A stretch of DNA of 14,696 nt from Cyclostephanos tholiformis (GCA_036939975.1 JALLPB010000555.1:1-14696), one strand, 5' to 3'. Positions 1 through 9,703 are shown, counted from the first letter of the stretch. Made by a program: numbers and translations. The notes: generated by a model not told the origin, from the sequence alone.

Positions 1-20
1 CTGTCTTTTTGGGGGTCTGG

Positions 21-42
21 CCGACATGCCGACATCCGACAT
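21..42. repeat. CCGACAT short tandem repeat, three copies
   Basis: Three consecutive copies of CCGACAT are read directly, the first followed by one extra G. The tract is too short to assign a function. It is one of the few CpG-bearing spots in the left flank. Confidence 0.7.
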
Positions 43-256
43 TTGCCAACTAAGTTCAACATTATCATTGCAGCCCCCTGCTACGATGAGATGATGACCA
101 ACCATGCCATTGAATGACTTGGCAGTGAGGAGGGCAGGGGGAAGGGACAAAAAGATGACAATGATGATGATGACAGGGCACAACAACAATTTGACAAAGT
201 ATGTGAGTTTACTTTTTTAAACTTCTATGCATTTGCTATTCTTGTATTCTAATATT
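43..256 (+). other. Left flank with purine-rich tract and GAT microsatellite
   Basis: No complete gene is visible. A purine-rich run AGGAGGGCAGGGGG sits at 128-141 and closely resembles the core found twice in gene A introns. It is followed near 155-173 by an AAT/GAT/GAC run that, read in one plus frame, gives an Asp/Asn-rich stretch and then a Gln run. That open stretch is interrupted upstream by a TGA and ends at a GTATGT that could be a splice donor. It may be the end of an exon of a gene lying mostly to the left, but this is weak. Confidence 0.3.
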
Positions 257-2060
257 TTAAATGGAACCCCATACATATTCATTGTTTTCCTCGTGAATGC
301 CCCCTTCATCTTCAACCTCCTCCAAACGGTCACTGGCCCTGGAGATCAGGTCCATGTTTGCTATCCCTAGCAATCCATCAACCGCATCAGCATCATAATT
401 CTCTTCTTCGTCACTTTGATATGGTGAAGAAGTGGGAGATGGCCGACCAATCCACTCAATGCAATGCTGTCTTTGTCCTGGCAGGTCCTTTGGCATTGCC
501 TTATCCTTTGGTTGTTTTTTATACTGAAGGTAAGCCCCACACTTGTTCTTGTCACACTGCTGAAAGTAATGGGTCTTCTCATGTCCCCATTTTTCCCTAA
601 ACTCCTTGACTGCACTCACCAACTTGCTATTGAGTGCCTTCCATTTGGATTTCTTCTCCGCATCCTTTTTGGTAGTCTCCAGTAGATGCAAATGACATAG
701 CCCGAGGAATCTGGGATCGTTGAGACTATAGATAGCATTTTGTGTCATGACTCTAGATGTGAGCCTTTGGGACTTCAAAATGTTTGAACTATTGTGTTAC
801 TCGTGTGTTTTCTTTTCTCTGCAGCCTTCTTTGCCCCCTCCGATATACTTCTCTCTCTAAGAATTTTGTCCAGGACACTACCTGCTAAATCACATTCAAC
901 GTTTATGTCCTCTGAACAAGTAGGGAACAAAATGGATTGTGGAGGTGGATTGATATTCTTGTCATTCTTGTCAGCAATAATGGATGGATGCTCAAGCAGA
1001 GCCATGTTGGGTGGATACCATCCTTGGTTTGTTGTTGGCAATGTTGTTGTATGCTTTGTAGAATATTTTATTCATTATAGGCATGACATCCTCTGGATGA
1101 ATTGCACGAGGTAAGTTATTCAAATACTTCCATGATAACAGCTCTTTCTTTTCCCTATACCACTCTAACTTGACCATTCCATTCTGTTTGGATGTATCAC
1201 CAGCTTGCCACAGAGTTGTTGCATATGGAACACCAAGACATACCTTCCAGAGATGTTCTTTGTCATTTATGTATTCAACAAATATCGGTGCTAAGCAACT
1301 TTGGTGCCCGCCAACTATCAAAAGGGGGATGGGTCCAACAGATACATTTGGGAAGAGATCAATTGAATCAAAATAGGTAAGAATTTTGACCAATATTTCG
1401 CCTCTAATTCTGCCGCTCTCTGAAGTGAATATGAGACAATCAACCAAATTGCCAATATATTTGCATTTTGGTCCTCCTGAATAATACTTCCCCTCACAAA
1501 AATTATGTTCCAGATCTAACTCCCCATTCTCAGTAAAAAAGGAGTGATGCTGTGATCGATGCCTGTCCTCCAAGTGGCTGGATCAGCCCCTTTCCCCTGA
1601 AAGATTATTATGCAACAAACTGCCTCACCAGAAGCAGATGTGATGGGAGCATGGTAAATTTGTGATCCATTGTTGATGACATTATCTGTGGGATTGTTTC
1701 TCTTTCAAAAAAATTTCTGACCACCAATGTGACCATCCTTTTTATGTGAAGTAGTGAATCCACTTTCATTGGCAAACAGAATCCAGTAGGGTTTTGTAAT
1801 TCTAATATTCTGTGCCAAGCCAAACCTTTTTGTATCATGATCTTCAGGTTGCCCTTGATATCTGTAAAGATTGGGTTATCAAGTGTCACTGCCACATTGG
1901 CATCTACCATCTCATCATAGATCACTTTGTACATTAGTCAAATATTAGGAAAGGTAGTCCAATCACTCCTGTTCAGTGCAAATTTTTTACCTTGCTTAGT
2001 AACAAGTTTGTCTACATGTCGTCTCAAAAAGCCTCTCCACCAACCTGAAACTTGAACTAT
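257..2060 (-). pseudogene. Decayed DDE-superfamily transposase-like gene
   Basis: Read on the minus strand from about 2060 down to the TAA at 257, pieces in different frames join into one transposase-like protein. In order they are a GWWRGFLRRH block (about 2015-2045), IYDEMVDANVAV (about 1880-1925), then after a frameshift near 1865 WILFANESG, KKDGHIGGQKFF and ITSASGEAVC (about 1590-1870). A second shift near 1570 leads to LLIVGGHQSCLAP and the VCLGVPYATTLWQ block (within 992-1573). Shifts near 1000-1040 and 775 then lead to an acidic tail that stays open to 257. The GHQS and VPYATTLWQ blocks resemble DDE-type endonucleases, where an LxxDGHxS motif carries a catalytic Asp and a (V/A)DExG motif another. 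Here both expected Asp positions are changed, to Asn in FANESG and to Gly in VGGHQS, so the enzyme should be dead even without the frameshifts. In-frame TGA stops lie after FPNI and after GGQKFF. The N-terminus beyond the GWWRGF block is not recognisable. Some apparent open starts within the gene are TTG codons and are not real starts. No terminal inverted repeats were found. Confidence 0.75.
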
Positions 2061-2466
2061 TTCAAAGAATATGTTTCTCCTGACACCCCCAGCGAGGATG
2101 CAGCAATGCACCAAAACTGGATGACATTCTCAAAATGCTGGTGTAAGTACAAACTAACACACAACAACAGCACAAACGAACACAACTACTCCATGAACAA
2201 TATGTTTGCAAGCCGCAGTGAGGAGGAAGAGATCAATGTTAGACTAGCTAGCATAGCAGTAGGAGATCATTGGAGCTTTTAGTTTTAGGTTCAAGAATTT
2301 AATTAATGTTCAAAGTTTCAGGTTTTTGCAAGCAAGAAGTTTGCAGATTATAGCTCATAAATTTAGCTACAACCTTTGTAAGCAATCTTTGTACTTGCCA
2401 CTGTCTAGCAGTTGTAGCTAAAAAATTTTGGAATTGATTCATTCATCACCAAACAAGCATTCAACC
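2061..2466. other. Spacer between DDE remnant and Copia gag; possible 5' leader or LTR remnant
   Basis: This AT-rich stretch lies between two element remnants. For an intact Copia element the 5' LTR and primer-binding site should fall here. I see no TGGTATCAGAGC-like primer-binding site, and no match to the sequence following the element at 5842-6366, so no LTR pair can be defined. An open stretch at 2052-2282 begins at TTG, has biased composition and resembles nothing I know. Confidence 0.4.
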
Positions 2467-3568
2467 ATGGGAATATGTCACGACATCAAATAGGGCCTCA
2501 AAAAGTATGAGATCATGAAAATTGATGGACAACCAACAGATGAAGATTTAAATCTGCTCACGAAAGAACTAATCAATGCCACTGGCAGCATCGCAACCCA
2601 AAATGGAGGCAGAGAACCAGGCCGTGTTGGCATGGTAATCGATGAAGCAGAATACGTCACCTTCTCCAATGGTGGTGCCAGATTTGTCGTCCCAACAAAC
2701 CCAGGACCTTATCCAGACAAAGTCATCCGTGAATGTCAAATTGCGGAACACAAGGCGGAATGCATGGAATATGAAACATACCTTGGCATCAAAAACTACC
2801 TTTGCAGGACAATTGTTAAGTTGATTGACCACAAATGTCTTGCCAAGGTTGAAAGCGAGATGATGGAATTCAACCACCTGTCTCCAAAAGCATTACTCAC
2901 CCACCTTTGTAACGTTGGCAGAAGCCTCAATCACATGGATGTGATGGAACTCTTCATGAACATTCAAAAGCCACGGGATGGCATCGAAGCCCCCGCAGCC
3001 CAATTTGCACAAGGTGACAAATACGAGCATCAGTTATTGAAAGCTAGGGAGAACAAAAACCCAGAATTGCGACTTGCCTTTGCCCTCATAAAATTCCAAG
3101 CTTCAGGCGAATGCAAAACTGCCCTCCACAAATGGGAGGCGAAGGCCAAGGTGGACCAGACATTTGCCAATTTCTGTGTCTTCATGCAGAAAGAGTTTGG
3201 GAAGCATTACAAGCAAAACAAAACCACCGCCAAATCAACTGGGTTTGGCATTGCAAACAGCATCACTGACAAAGATGTTGAGCAAATCAAGCAGCTCAAG
3301 GCACAGGCTCTCATGATTGCTGAGCTTGCAAACAGCATGCAGGAGCAAGAGTCAGAAGCAGTTCAAAGAAATAATGGAGTTGTTCAAAGCGGCGCTCAAG
3401 AAGAACTCACCTACCCCAACCAATCCAAAGAAGGGTGCAGAGGGGAAAAAGAGAAAGAAGTGCCAACACTGCCGGTTGGAAGTTTACCACAAACCCAAAG
3501 CATGCTTCGAACTGGAAGCCAACGCCGCCAAATGCCCTGCAGGATGGACAAGCAAGAAAAGCACCTGA
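2467..3568 (+). pseudogene. gag: Copia gag polyprotein region with zinc knuckle, broken
   Basis: Gag packages the retroelement RNA into virus-like particles. The long open stretch begins at ATG 2515. An in-frame ATG lies at 2467, separated from it by a TAG at 2491, so the true start was probably upstream and the TAG is a lesion. The body carries KIDGQPTDEDLNLLTKEL, SIATQNGG and FVVPTNPGPYP, which I recall from diatom Copia gag. Near 3345-3355 the reading moves from frame 1 to frame 2 (SMQEQES, then KQFKEIMELF). In frame 2 a zinc knuckle CQHCRLEVYHKPKAC is read, with spacing CX2CX5HX4C, one residue longer than the usual CX2CX4HX4C. Frame 2 stops at TGA 3566-3568. Copia elements normally have one gag-pol frame and pol here is also in frame 2, so the frame-1 to frame-2 change is a lesion, not a programmed shift. 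Confidence 0.8.
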
Positions 3569-4870
3569 AGGTGTGCAGAGGTCAAGTCCACAGAGCAGTG
3601 GCAACTGGGAAAGGTCAATATTACGAAACTAAAACAGTGTTTCTTCCCTTACCTGGCAGCCACTGGACTTGACCCTCCACCCAATCACAAGCTATCCCTT
3701 TTGATCGCCAACTCTGGCCCATGACCCACGTCAAAATTGGCAGACTGCTGGGCATGACGACTCAAATGCCGGAAAACAATCAAAGCCGCAATGCAACTCA
3801 AAGCTACTGCAATAGAAGAGGCCATTACACAGGCAATGTTAGATTCTGGTGCATCCAAAACCTTTGTCAATTCACAACAAGGTTTACAGCTCACCGGGTA
3901 TTCCGACAAAGTTGTAACCACTGCCGGCGGCACGAAGCTTCAAGTGACAAATACCGGGCTCTTGTCGACCCATGCACTTTCCAAGAGTGCCAGGGAGGCA
4001 ATAGCTGTCCCTGGAATGAGTCAGCCAGCACTAATGAGCATATCCACATTAGCAAGTAATGGATACATGACTGTTTTCATACCTGGACAAGAAGGCATGA
4101 ATGTTTTCCATGCCAATGACATTGCCATATCCTCAACCAGACCGCCAGCTCTTCAAGAGTGGCGGGACAGTAGCGGCTTGTGGATGGTACCAATCATGGA
4201 CAAAATGCAATCCATATCCGACCTGAATGTCACCAAAGCCACCATGGGAGTATATGAATTACCAACAAGCACAAAAGAGGTTGTGAGATATCTACATGCT
4301 TCTTTGGGATACCCTACTCAAGCAATGTTACTCACCGCGGCACAGCACGGCAACCTCATCACATTTCCCGGCTTGACACCCCACAATATATCGCGACACT
4401 TCCCTGAATCAGACAAGACCCAAAAAGGTCACATGAAGCAGATGAAGCAGGGAATTAGATCAACAAAAATAGTGGATGAGGATGCAATGCTTGGCTTCAA
4501 CCAACAGCCAGGCGTTAAACACAAAGATGTATACCTCATGGTGTTCGATGCTACCAAAAAATCAATGTTCTCTGATCAAATGGGGAAATTTCACAGCACG
4601 TCGGCATGCAGCAACAAGTATATCATGGTTGCAGTTGAGTTAGATGGAAATTACATTGATGGTGAACCGCTACAGTCACGTTCAGCAAAATCACTTACCA
4701 AAGCATATCAAGCCATCTTTCAGCATTGGAAAGCAACTGGAGTCATCTGCCCAAACTGGCACATACTCGATAACAAAGCCCCAGAGAAGTTGAAGCAGGC
4801 AATCCATGAGAACAAATGCAGGGTGGAATTAACCCCAGCAGACCAACACAGATGCAATGTCACCAAATAA
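3569..4870 (+). pseudogene. pol: Copia pol: protease, pre-integrase and integrase core, broken
   Basis: The aspartic protease is marked by MLDSGASKTFVN, with the catalytic DSG at 3842-3850. Upstream, frame 2 is broken by TGA at 3722 and 3755; from 3758 to 4870 it is open. After the protease the Copia-type sequence STHALSKSAREAI and SISTLASNGY follows. The pre-integrase segment reads VRYLHASLGYP, then FPESDKTQKGHMKQMKQG, a variant that lacks the usual HHCC cysteines. The integrase core has the first Asp in MVFDATKKSMF and the second in WHILDNKAPEK. The catalytic Glu region, expected just before AIQTFKGHFIS, is damaged: the frame ends with NVTK then TAA at 4868-4870. So the third acidic residue is not readable. 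Integrase joins element ends to the genome; this copy cannot do so. Confidence 0.85.
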
Positions 4871-5841
4871 GCCATCCAAACGTTCAAAGGGCATTTCATC
4901 TCAGTGTTAGCAGGTTTGCGGATGTTTTCCAATAAATCAATGGGACGAGTTGTTACCACAGACAATTCTTACCTTGAATCTATTGCGCCAATCGAATGTG
5001 GCTCCCAAAATCTCCGCATATGCCTACCATCATGGCAGTTTTGATTACAATTGAATGCCAATTGCACCCATTGGTTGCACTGTACAGTTTCACATAAAAC
5101 CAAACAGATGAACAACGTTTGGTGAGCATTCAGGCGATGGTTTTTACTTGAAAATTTCTGAGGAGCATTACAGGATGCATGTCGTATTTGTAAAAAGACA
5201 CGGGCAAAACGACTAGCCAACACAGTCTTCTTCAAGCACAAGCACATCACGCAACCGATGGTCACACCAGCGGATGCCATCGTTAATGCATTCAAAAAAT
5301 TGCAGGACGCCATACTCGGAATCCAGCACTCCAAGGATGATGCCCACTTCAAAGCGCTGCAATGACTGGAAAACACGCTTCAGCCTCCTGACAAACAACC
5401 AATCAAAGTGGTCAAACAGGTCAAACTTCCAAGGGTGGAACAACAATTGAACTTACCCAGCAAGTTCCAAGGGTGCACTTTGATGATGCCCCACCCAAAG
5501 TTCATGACCCTCCGCCCTGATTGATTGTCGTGTCACCCGAGAAACAACTCATTACAAAGCCAATCGTTGAGCCACCACCCAAGCCAATTCTCAAACCGCC
5601 CAAGTATGTTGATGAGTCCATTGCAGCGCGAGTCCAAGCACAATGTCTCCAATCCCAAACATCGGTCAACAAATCCATTGCCAATTGAGTAGCACGCTGG
5701 TGCCTTGAAGCAGCCCATGCCATACTTGACCAGGAAACTGGTGAACTGCTTGAGTACCATTGCTTATTAAAACACCCATGCTTCAAAGATGTTTGGAATA
5801 GATCCGCTGCAGATGAATTTGGCAGGTTATCACTGTCCTAA
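4871..5841 (+). pseudogene. pol: Copia integrase C-terminal region and linker to lost reverse transcriptase
   Basis: The same protein continues in several frames. Frame 2 gives AIQTFKGHFISVLAGL. After about 4935 frame 0 gives QWDELLPQTILTLNLLRQ, ISAYAYHHGSFDYN and TTFGEHSGDGFYLK. Near 5200 it returns to frame 2 with AKRLANTVFFKHKHI and VTPADAIVNAFKKLQDA. After about 5515 frame 1 gives the proline-rich linker KPIVEPPPKPILKPPKYVDE, then DQETGELLEYHCLLKHP. TGA stops occur at 5052, 5109, 5363 and 5686. At the first, second and fourth, related Copia proteins have arginine to my memory. The frame ends at TAA 5839-5841, in the segment that normally leads into reverse transcriptase, which is absent. 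Confidence 0.75.
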
Positions 5842-5989
5842 GCATTTCCCTTAAGGAGAATGGTAGTAATAAGGTAGGGCTTCTGCTGTTGAAAGAGGAA
5901 GCATATGCAACTATGATGGAGAAGAAGAAATTATGAGCTTATTTTAATATTTAAAAGTGATCTCTACCGGAGGTCAAGGATCATGTGTT

Positions 5990-6009
5990 TCGCGTAGGGT
6001 TCTACGCGA
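5990..6009. repeat. Perfect inverted repeat, 8-bp stem and 4-nt loop
   Basis: TCGCGTAG at 5990-5997 is matched by CTACGCGA at 6002-6009 around the loop GGTT. This is a compact, GC-containing hairpin in the CpG-rich tract. Confidence 0.85.
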
Positions 6010-6139
6010 TTCTCATATGTCCGATGCACATATTCGAAGTTGGCGCTTTGCCAGCTCAGAAATGTCACCACGCCCATACCAGAGTCTACCTATGGGGATG
6101 GCATTGAACTGGATACAAACCTAAATCCTGTTCGTTTGT

Positions 6140-6202
6140 GCCGGTATGATTTCCACTGATTCCTACGGCGATATCTTTTCAACTGCAAGATATCCAACCG
6201 GC
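6140..6202. repeat. Nested inverted repeats (two-tier hairpin)
   Basis: An outer GCCGGT (6140-6145) pairs with ACCGGC (6197-6202), and an inner GATATCTT (6170-6177) pairs with AAGATATC (6187-6194) around a 9-nt loop. The two stems are separated by an unpaired stretch on the left side, so a two-tier stem is possible in RNA or single-stranded DNA. Confidence 0.7.
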
Positions 6203-6277
6203 TGAGGTGTTAATTATTTCCACGTGGGAATATCATACAGTATGTGGTCATCTTCACCACGTGTACGGATCTTGCAG

Positions 6278-6298
6278 CTGCTTCTTTCGTTGAAGCAG
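6278..6298. repeat. Hairpin CTGCTTC/GAAGCAG
   Basis: Seven-base perfect arms at 6278-6284 and 6292-6298 flank the loop TTTCGTT. It is the third clear stem in the tract upstream of gene A. Confidence 0.8.
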
Positions 6299-6482
6299 AT
6301 CTGAATATTTAGAGGGTGTGCTGGCGCTCTCAGACTCACATCGACGATTGGCTAATCTAGCGAATCATGACTTTTAGTGAGGATGTTTCCCGCCAACAAG
6401 CCATGGCCTATGAGACTATGGCTCCCCCAAAGCACATTCCACGCCCCCCAATATCATTCCACCATCTACCCACAATTGGCTA

Positions 6483-6640
6483 GTGTTTCAAATGAGGAGG
6501 GTGCAGGGGGGAGGGGGGGGATGAATATCTTAGGTTATTATTGTATTTGTTTTTTGTGCTACTTTTCTACCTTTGCGGCTTGTATCATCACTCAACATCC
6601 CTCCTCTCCTCCCCCCTCCTCTTCTCTCCATTTAACTCAG
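6483..6640 (+). other. Candidate intron 1 of gene A, G-rich 5' end
   Basis: The candidate starts GTGTTT and ends with a polypyrimidine tract (CCTCCTCTCC and CCCCCCTCCTC) and TTTAACTCAG. Removing it moves frame 1 of exon 1 into frame 0 of exon 2, the frame that exon 2 uses. The joined codon is TA|G, a stop, which weakens the donor choice or marks another lesion. Its first part contains AGGAGGGTGCAGGGGGG at 6495-6511. Confidence 0.4.
6495..6519 (+). repeat. G-run tract with quadruplex potential, copy 1
   Basis: AGGAGGGTGCAGGGGGG is followed directly by further runs of G, giving at least three long G-runs with short loops on the plus strand. It shares 17 identical bases with the tract at 6856-6872. 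Confidence 0.6.
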
Positions 6641-6842
6641 GCACGGCGACTGTCACAATGATGGTGTAGATGACAAGGAGGGGATGGAGGGGGATAATGA
6701 GGTGGTGGAGGGGGGGGCATTGATGGACTTGTTGGCCATTGGCATTGTTTGCCAAAAATAATGCGAGGAAATGGAGTCATGCAGAGGTGCTGCCTATTTT
6801 TTACCGGGCATGGAAATTAATGCTGGCAAGTCTGATGAAATT

Positions 6843-6935
6843 GTGAGTTTGAACAAGGAGGGTGCAGGGGGGGGAGGAGGGGGGAGAGGGGGAGAAGGAG
6901 AAGGAGAAGGAGGGAGTGGGTGAGCCGATGACCAG
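6843..6935 (+). other. Candidate intron 2 of gene A, G-rich
   Basis: It starts with the consensus donor GTGAGT and ends GATGACCAG. At 93 bases it is phase 0 and keeps frame 0 on both sides (exon 2 ends in GKSDEI, exon 3 begins ITGVANKKL). A TGA at 6921-6923 within it makes read-through unlikely. Most of it is a polypurine run with a GGAGAA-type hexamer repeat. Confidence 0.5.
6856..6920 (+). repeat. Polypurine G-run tract, copy 2, with GGAGAA hexamer repeat
   Basis: It starts with the same 17-base core AGGAGGGTGCAGGGGGG and continues with four or more runs of three or more G, fitting the G3N1-7 quadruplex pattern. About three copies of the hexamer GGAGAA follow near 6894-6911. A pyrimidine run at 6598-6628 is close to its reverse complement. 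Confidence 0.65.
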
Positions 6936-8565
6936 ATCACTGGAGTGGCAAATAAAAAATTGCATGTGGCTACCAATCAGTGCAAAACTCTGGTGGCGCT
7001 GGCATAAGACTGACGGATGGAAAGCAACTTGGCTTGTCATCAGGCCAAATGCCTTGTTGATGGCATGCGGGACAAGGTGACAACAATATTACATGAGGCT
7101 ACCAGAGATGTTGCCGCTGCAAAGATGAAAGCTGATCACATTGTTAACAAATCAAAAGAAGCTTTATCCAAAGTAATCATTGCTGAGCATGGTTACCATC
7201 ATGCAAAGGCATTGGCAACTCACAAGAAGCATGTCAAGCAGTGTCACTTCTACAGAGGGATTTTGATGTTGTCATAAGGATATGAAGCGCACTTCACAGT
7301 GTAAAGCAATGAGTGCCAAGAAGGTTTTCTTCATTCTCATTCTGGATTTCAAGCGCACTTCAAAACATATTGCCAAGAGTGCCAATGTAGTTCTTGAACA
7401 GCAAGCTGCCACAATAAAAACACTTGAGGCCAAGGTGGCATCAGCATGGTCTGTCAAGTTCATATGCCATCAATTGGAAAATGAGCACAAAGAGGCCATG
7501 TCAGATTTAATCATTGCCCAAAGGAGTAAAGTCCATGATCTTCAGTTTTGCCATTTGACAAATCTTGCCAAGGAGAAGCAGAAGCTATGCACGATATTGA
7601 TATTGGTGCAACTGAGACAGAATTCATTGTATAATGAGTTTCTTGACTTTTGTCAATATGCCAGAGGGGTAACAAAGTTAGAGTCTGCATCAAGATCCCT
7701 ATTGTCCAAAAGGTTGAAGCAATTGAAAGAATGGCAATCAAAGTGCCTCGAGTTAGAAAGATTGAAAGATGACCTGGTTGATCACCAATGCTCTATTGTT
7801 CTCATGGAACAGCAACTCCAAGATTATAGTGAAATTGTAGGAACCAAAGTAATCAAAATGACTCCAGCATCCCATTGACCATTGCCAAACAGTGGGTGAA
7901 GAATAAAGGCAACAATGGGGGGCACATGGAATGGACGGTCCAGTGCAAAAAGTTGGTAATCAAACTGCTCGCCAACAGAGTTCCTCCCACCTCCATTCAA
8001 GCAAGCATACTGGCAATGGCAAGGTCATTCTTTCATGGACATGATATTGTCCATGAGCTGCCATGTCTGAAGAGACTCCAAAGCATGAGATCTACATTGC
8101 TTTGGACTACAAAATCTCTTGCAGCATTTTGGCTTGGTTCAGCAGACTCATGGAAGCAACTGCACATGGACGAGACATCTCGCCAGCAAATCTCATTGGT
8201 GAATGTCATTGTTGGACTGCTTGGTACTGATGGAGTATTGAAATCGATCTGCCTCTTGGGATCAATCATAGCGGAAGACTCCACTGTTGAGAATCAAAGT
8301 TGTTCCATCATATCCTCATTCAATGAGTCAGCCCAGCTACTTGCCGATTGGATTGAGATGATGAAGGAGATGTATCTTGGTCATGAGGATCTTGTCAATT
8401 TGATACCAAGGCCAAGCAGCATGTGTGTCTCAAAGCTTCTCAATGAGATAATATCAACTGACACATGCAACACTGCTTGATTGACATGATCAGCAGTCAT
8501 CAACCACATCTATGGCATCTGCATTGAGAAGGAAATGTCGGATCAGAATTTAAAAATTCAGGAAG

Positions 8566-8786
8566 GTAAGTGATCTCACAGTGAATGGCATAGCATGGCG
8601 AGTTCTGGTTGGATCTTCGTAAAACCTGCGCCATTTTAAAACTGATATCAAGCTGATTCTCAGTGTTGATGTGGTCGTGTCGTGGCACATGAATTTTTGT
8701 TGTAGAGGTGCTGCAGTCACGGCATCGGGTCTGCGAATTTTTGGAAATCATTTTGACATTTGTTTGTTCATTCATTTGCATCTTAG
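8566..8786 (+). other. Intron 3 of gene A (221 bases, GT-AG)
   Basis: The donor is GAAG|GTAAGT and the acceptor is a T-rich stretch ending CATCTTAG|G. Splicing joins frame 0 (NLKIQEG) to frame 2 (SCFNHLCDVW) in register, and the C..HL block continues across the join. This is the best-supported intron in the window. Confidence 0.75.
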
Positions 8787-9703
8787 GAAGTTGCTTCAAC
8801 CATCTTTGTGATGTGTGGATTGGAGCTATTGAGGTTCACCTTTCAAGAAGTGTTACTCAGATTCCAGTTGAGGAGCTTGCCCTTATCCCACTGCATCTGC
8901 ATGTGAAGTGCAACATTGGCAATGTGTGTCGATGTGTTGACAAGGAGTTCAACTTCACAATGAATTACCCCAAAGGCCATGGCAATGCATTTCATGATTG
9001 GATGAGGAGTTTCTATCCAGTCAACCTGATGATTCCAGTCATTTGTACACATGGTGGAGACCACCAAGACTCTTCATTTGAAGGCGCCTTTCTGGTCTAC
9101 ATGGGCCATAAATTCTTTGTCCAGTTTCTTCACGAAGAATTGTGTTCAAGCTCAAACGAGGACATACTTCAGACAAACTTGTTCATCATTTTACGTTCAA
9201 CCAAGATGATTGCTCAGCTGCATATTGCATCAATAGTTTTAATGACTGTGGTGGTACCAATGCATTGGCTAGCAGAGAAGATGCAAGAGCTCGCCCATTG
9301 CAACTGGTTGAAGGGATCAATGGGTAGGGCTGTTGATCTCATGTACAATGCATTTGTTGAAGTGGAGTCGGACGGAGAGTTGATGCTCAATGAGGATTTC
9401 GTTATGGGTATATTTTCACCGCTCTACGATGAGCTGCCTGAATTCAATGGGCACCTAGAATGCTTCTTTGAGGAGAAGGAGTCCAATGTGATAGGATCCT
9501 GCAGTCAAGAAGATCATGTTTTGGCAATTGATCTTGCCAAGTGCGAGGTCTTCTACCCAACAAGAATAGAGAACCAACAGACTCATGATATGTGTGTGAG
9601 CTTGGCAAGAGAGGTGGCCACATTGCTTTTGGTGGAAGTGTCAGATCTAAAGAAGGCCACCTCTGACTATCTGTGAAATGGCAGTGGCAGATGAATTTGG
9701 GTC

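Larger units (their letters stand above)
2467..5841 (+). mobile_element. Truncated Ty1/Copia LTR retrotransposon remnant (no RT/RNase H)
   Basis: The domain order gag, zinc knuckle, aspartic protease, pre-integrase, integrase is the Ty1/Copia order, since integrase precedes reverse transcriptase. The wording of gag and of the pre-integrase segment is what I associate with diatom Copia elements. The coding sequence stops in the segment just before reverse transcriptase: the last recognisable residues are LLKHPCFKDVWN, then ADEFGRL, then TAA at 5839-5841. Nothing of the RT (no YVDD-like motif) or RNase H follows. The body carries at least three frame changes and about a dozen internal stops, most of them TGA. 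LTRs and target-site duplications were not found. The element is dead and 3'-truncated. Confidence 0.85.
5842..6366 (+). promoter_or_regulatory. CpG-rich, hairpin-rich tract upstream of gene A; candidate promoter
   Basis: No coding signal is seen. From about 5942 the tract holds roughly two dozen CpG in some 430 bases, against five in 7080-7880. It carries an 8-bp stem with a GGTT loop at 5990-6009 and a nested structure at 6140-6202. A CTGCTTC/GAAGCAG stem lies at 6278-6298. Two CACGTG boxes lie at 6221-6226 and 6258-6263, 37 bases apart; CACGTG is a classical bZIP/bHLH binding site. ATTGG, the reverse of CCAAT, appears near 6346. The tract ends at the first ATG of the gene A model. A promoter, a structured RNA or a solo LTR are all possible; I favour promoter. 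Confidence 0.4.
6367..9676 (+). pseudogene. Gene A: coiled-coil plus putative RNase H-like (transposase-like) protein, broken, with introns
   Basis: I cannot name this family; the sequence recalls repeat-associated hypothetical proteins of diatoms. The model is exon 1 6367-6482 (38 codons, MTFSEDVSRQQ, then proline-rich), exon 2 6641-6842, exon 3 6936-8565 and exon 4 8787-9676. Exon 2 is acidic (EGDNEVVEGGALMDLLAIG). Exon 3 opens with a Lys/Glu/Ala-rich coiled coil covering about 7000-7860, with a frame change near 7260-7280 and another near 7870. A conserved-looking block then follows with HMDETSRQQ (Asp at 8169), ISTDTCNTA (Asp at 8460), and in exon 4 CFNHLCDVWIGA, NYPKGHG, SFEGAFLVYMG, MHWLAEKMQEL and SSDLKKAT-like ends before TGA 9674-9676. 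Asp-Asp spaced like this, a C..HL motif and a later W/E helix suggest an RNase H-like transposase fold, but this is inference. TAA at 6759 and TGA at 7011, 8478 and 8487 break the frame, and the exon 1 to 2 join creates TAG. The gene is dead. Gene B starts 27 bases downstream on the same strand. Confidence 0.6.

Noticed and set aside
2052..2282. Plus-strand open stretch of 76 codons
   Set aside because: It starts at TTG, partly overlaps the antisense of the DDE remnant, and shows no motif.
2061..6366. LTR pair flanking the Copia remnant
   Set aside because: 2061-2466 and 5842-6366 show no similarity by eye and no primer-binding site was found.
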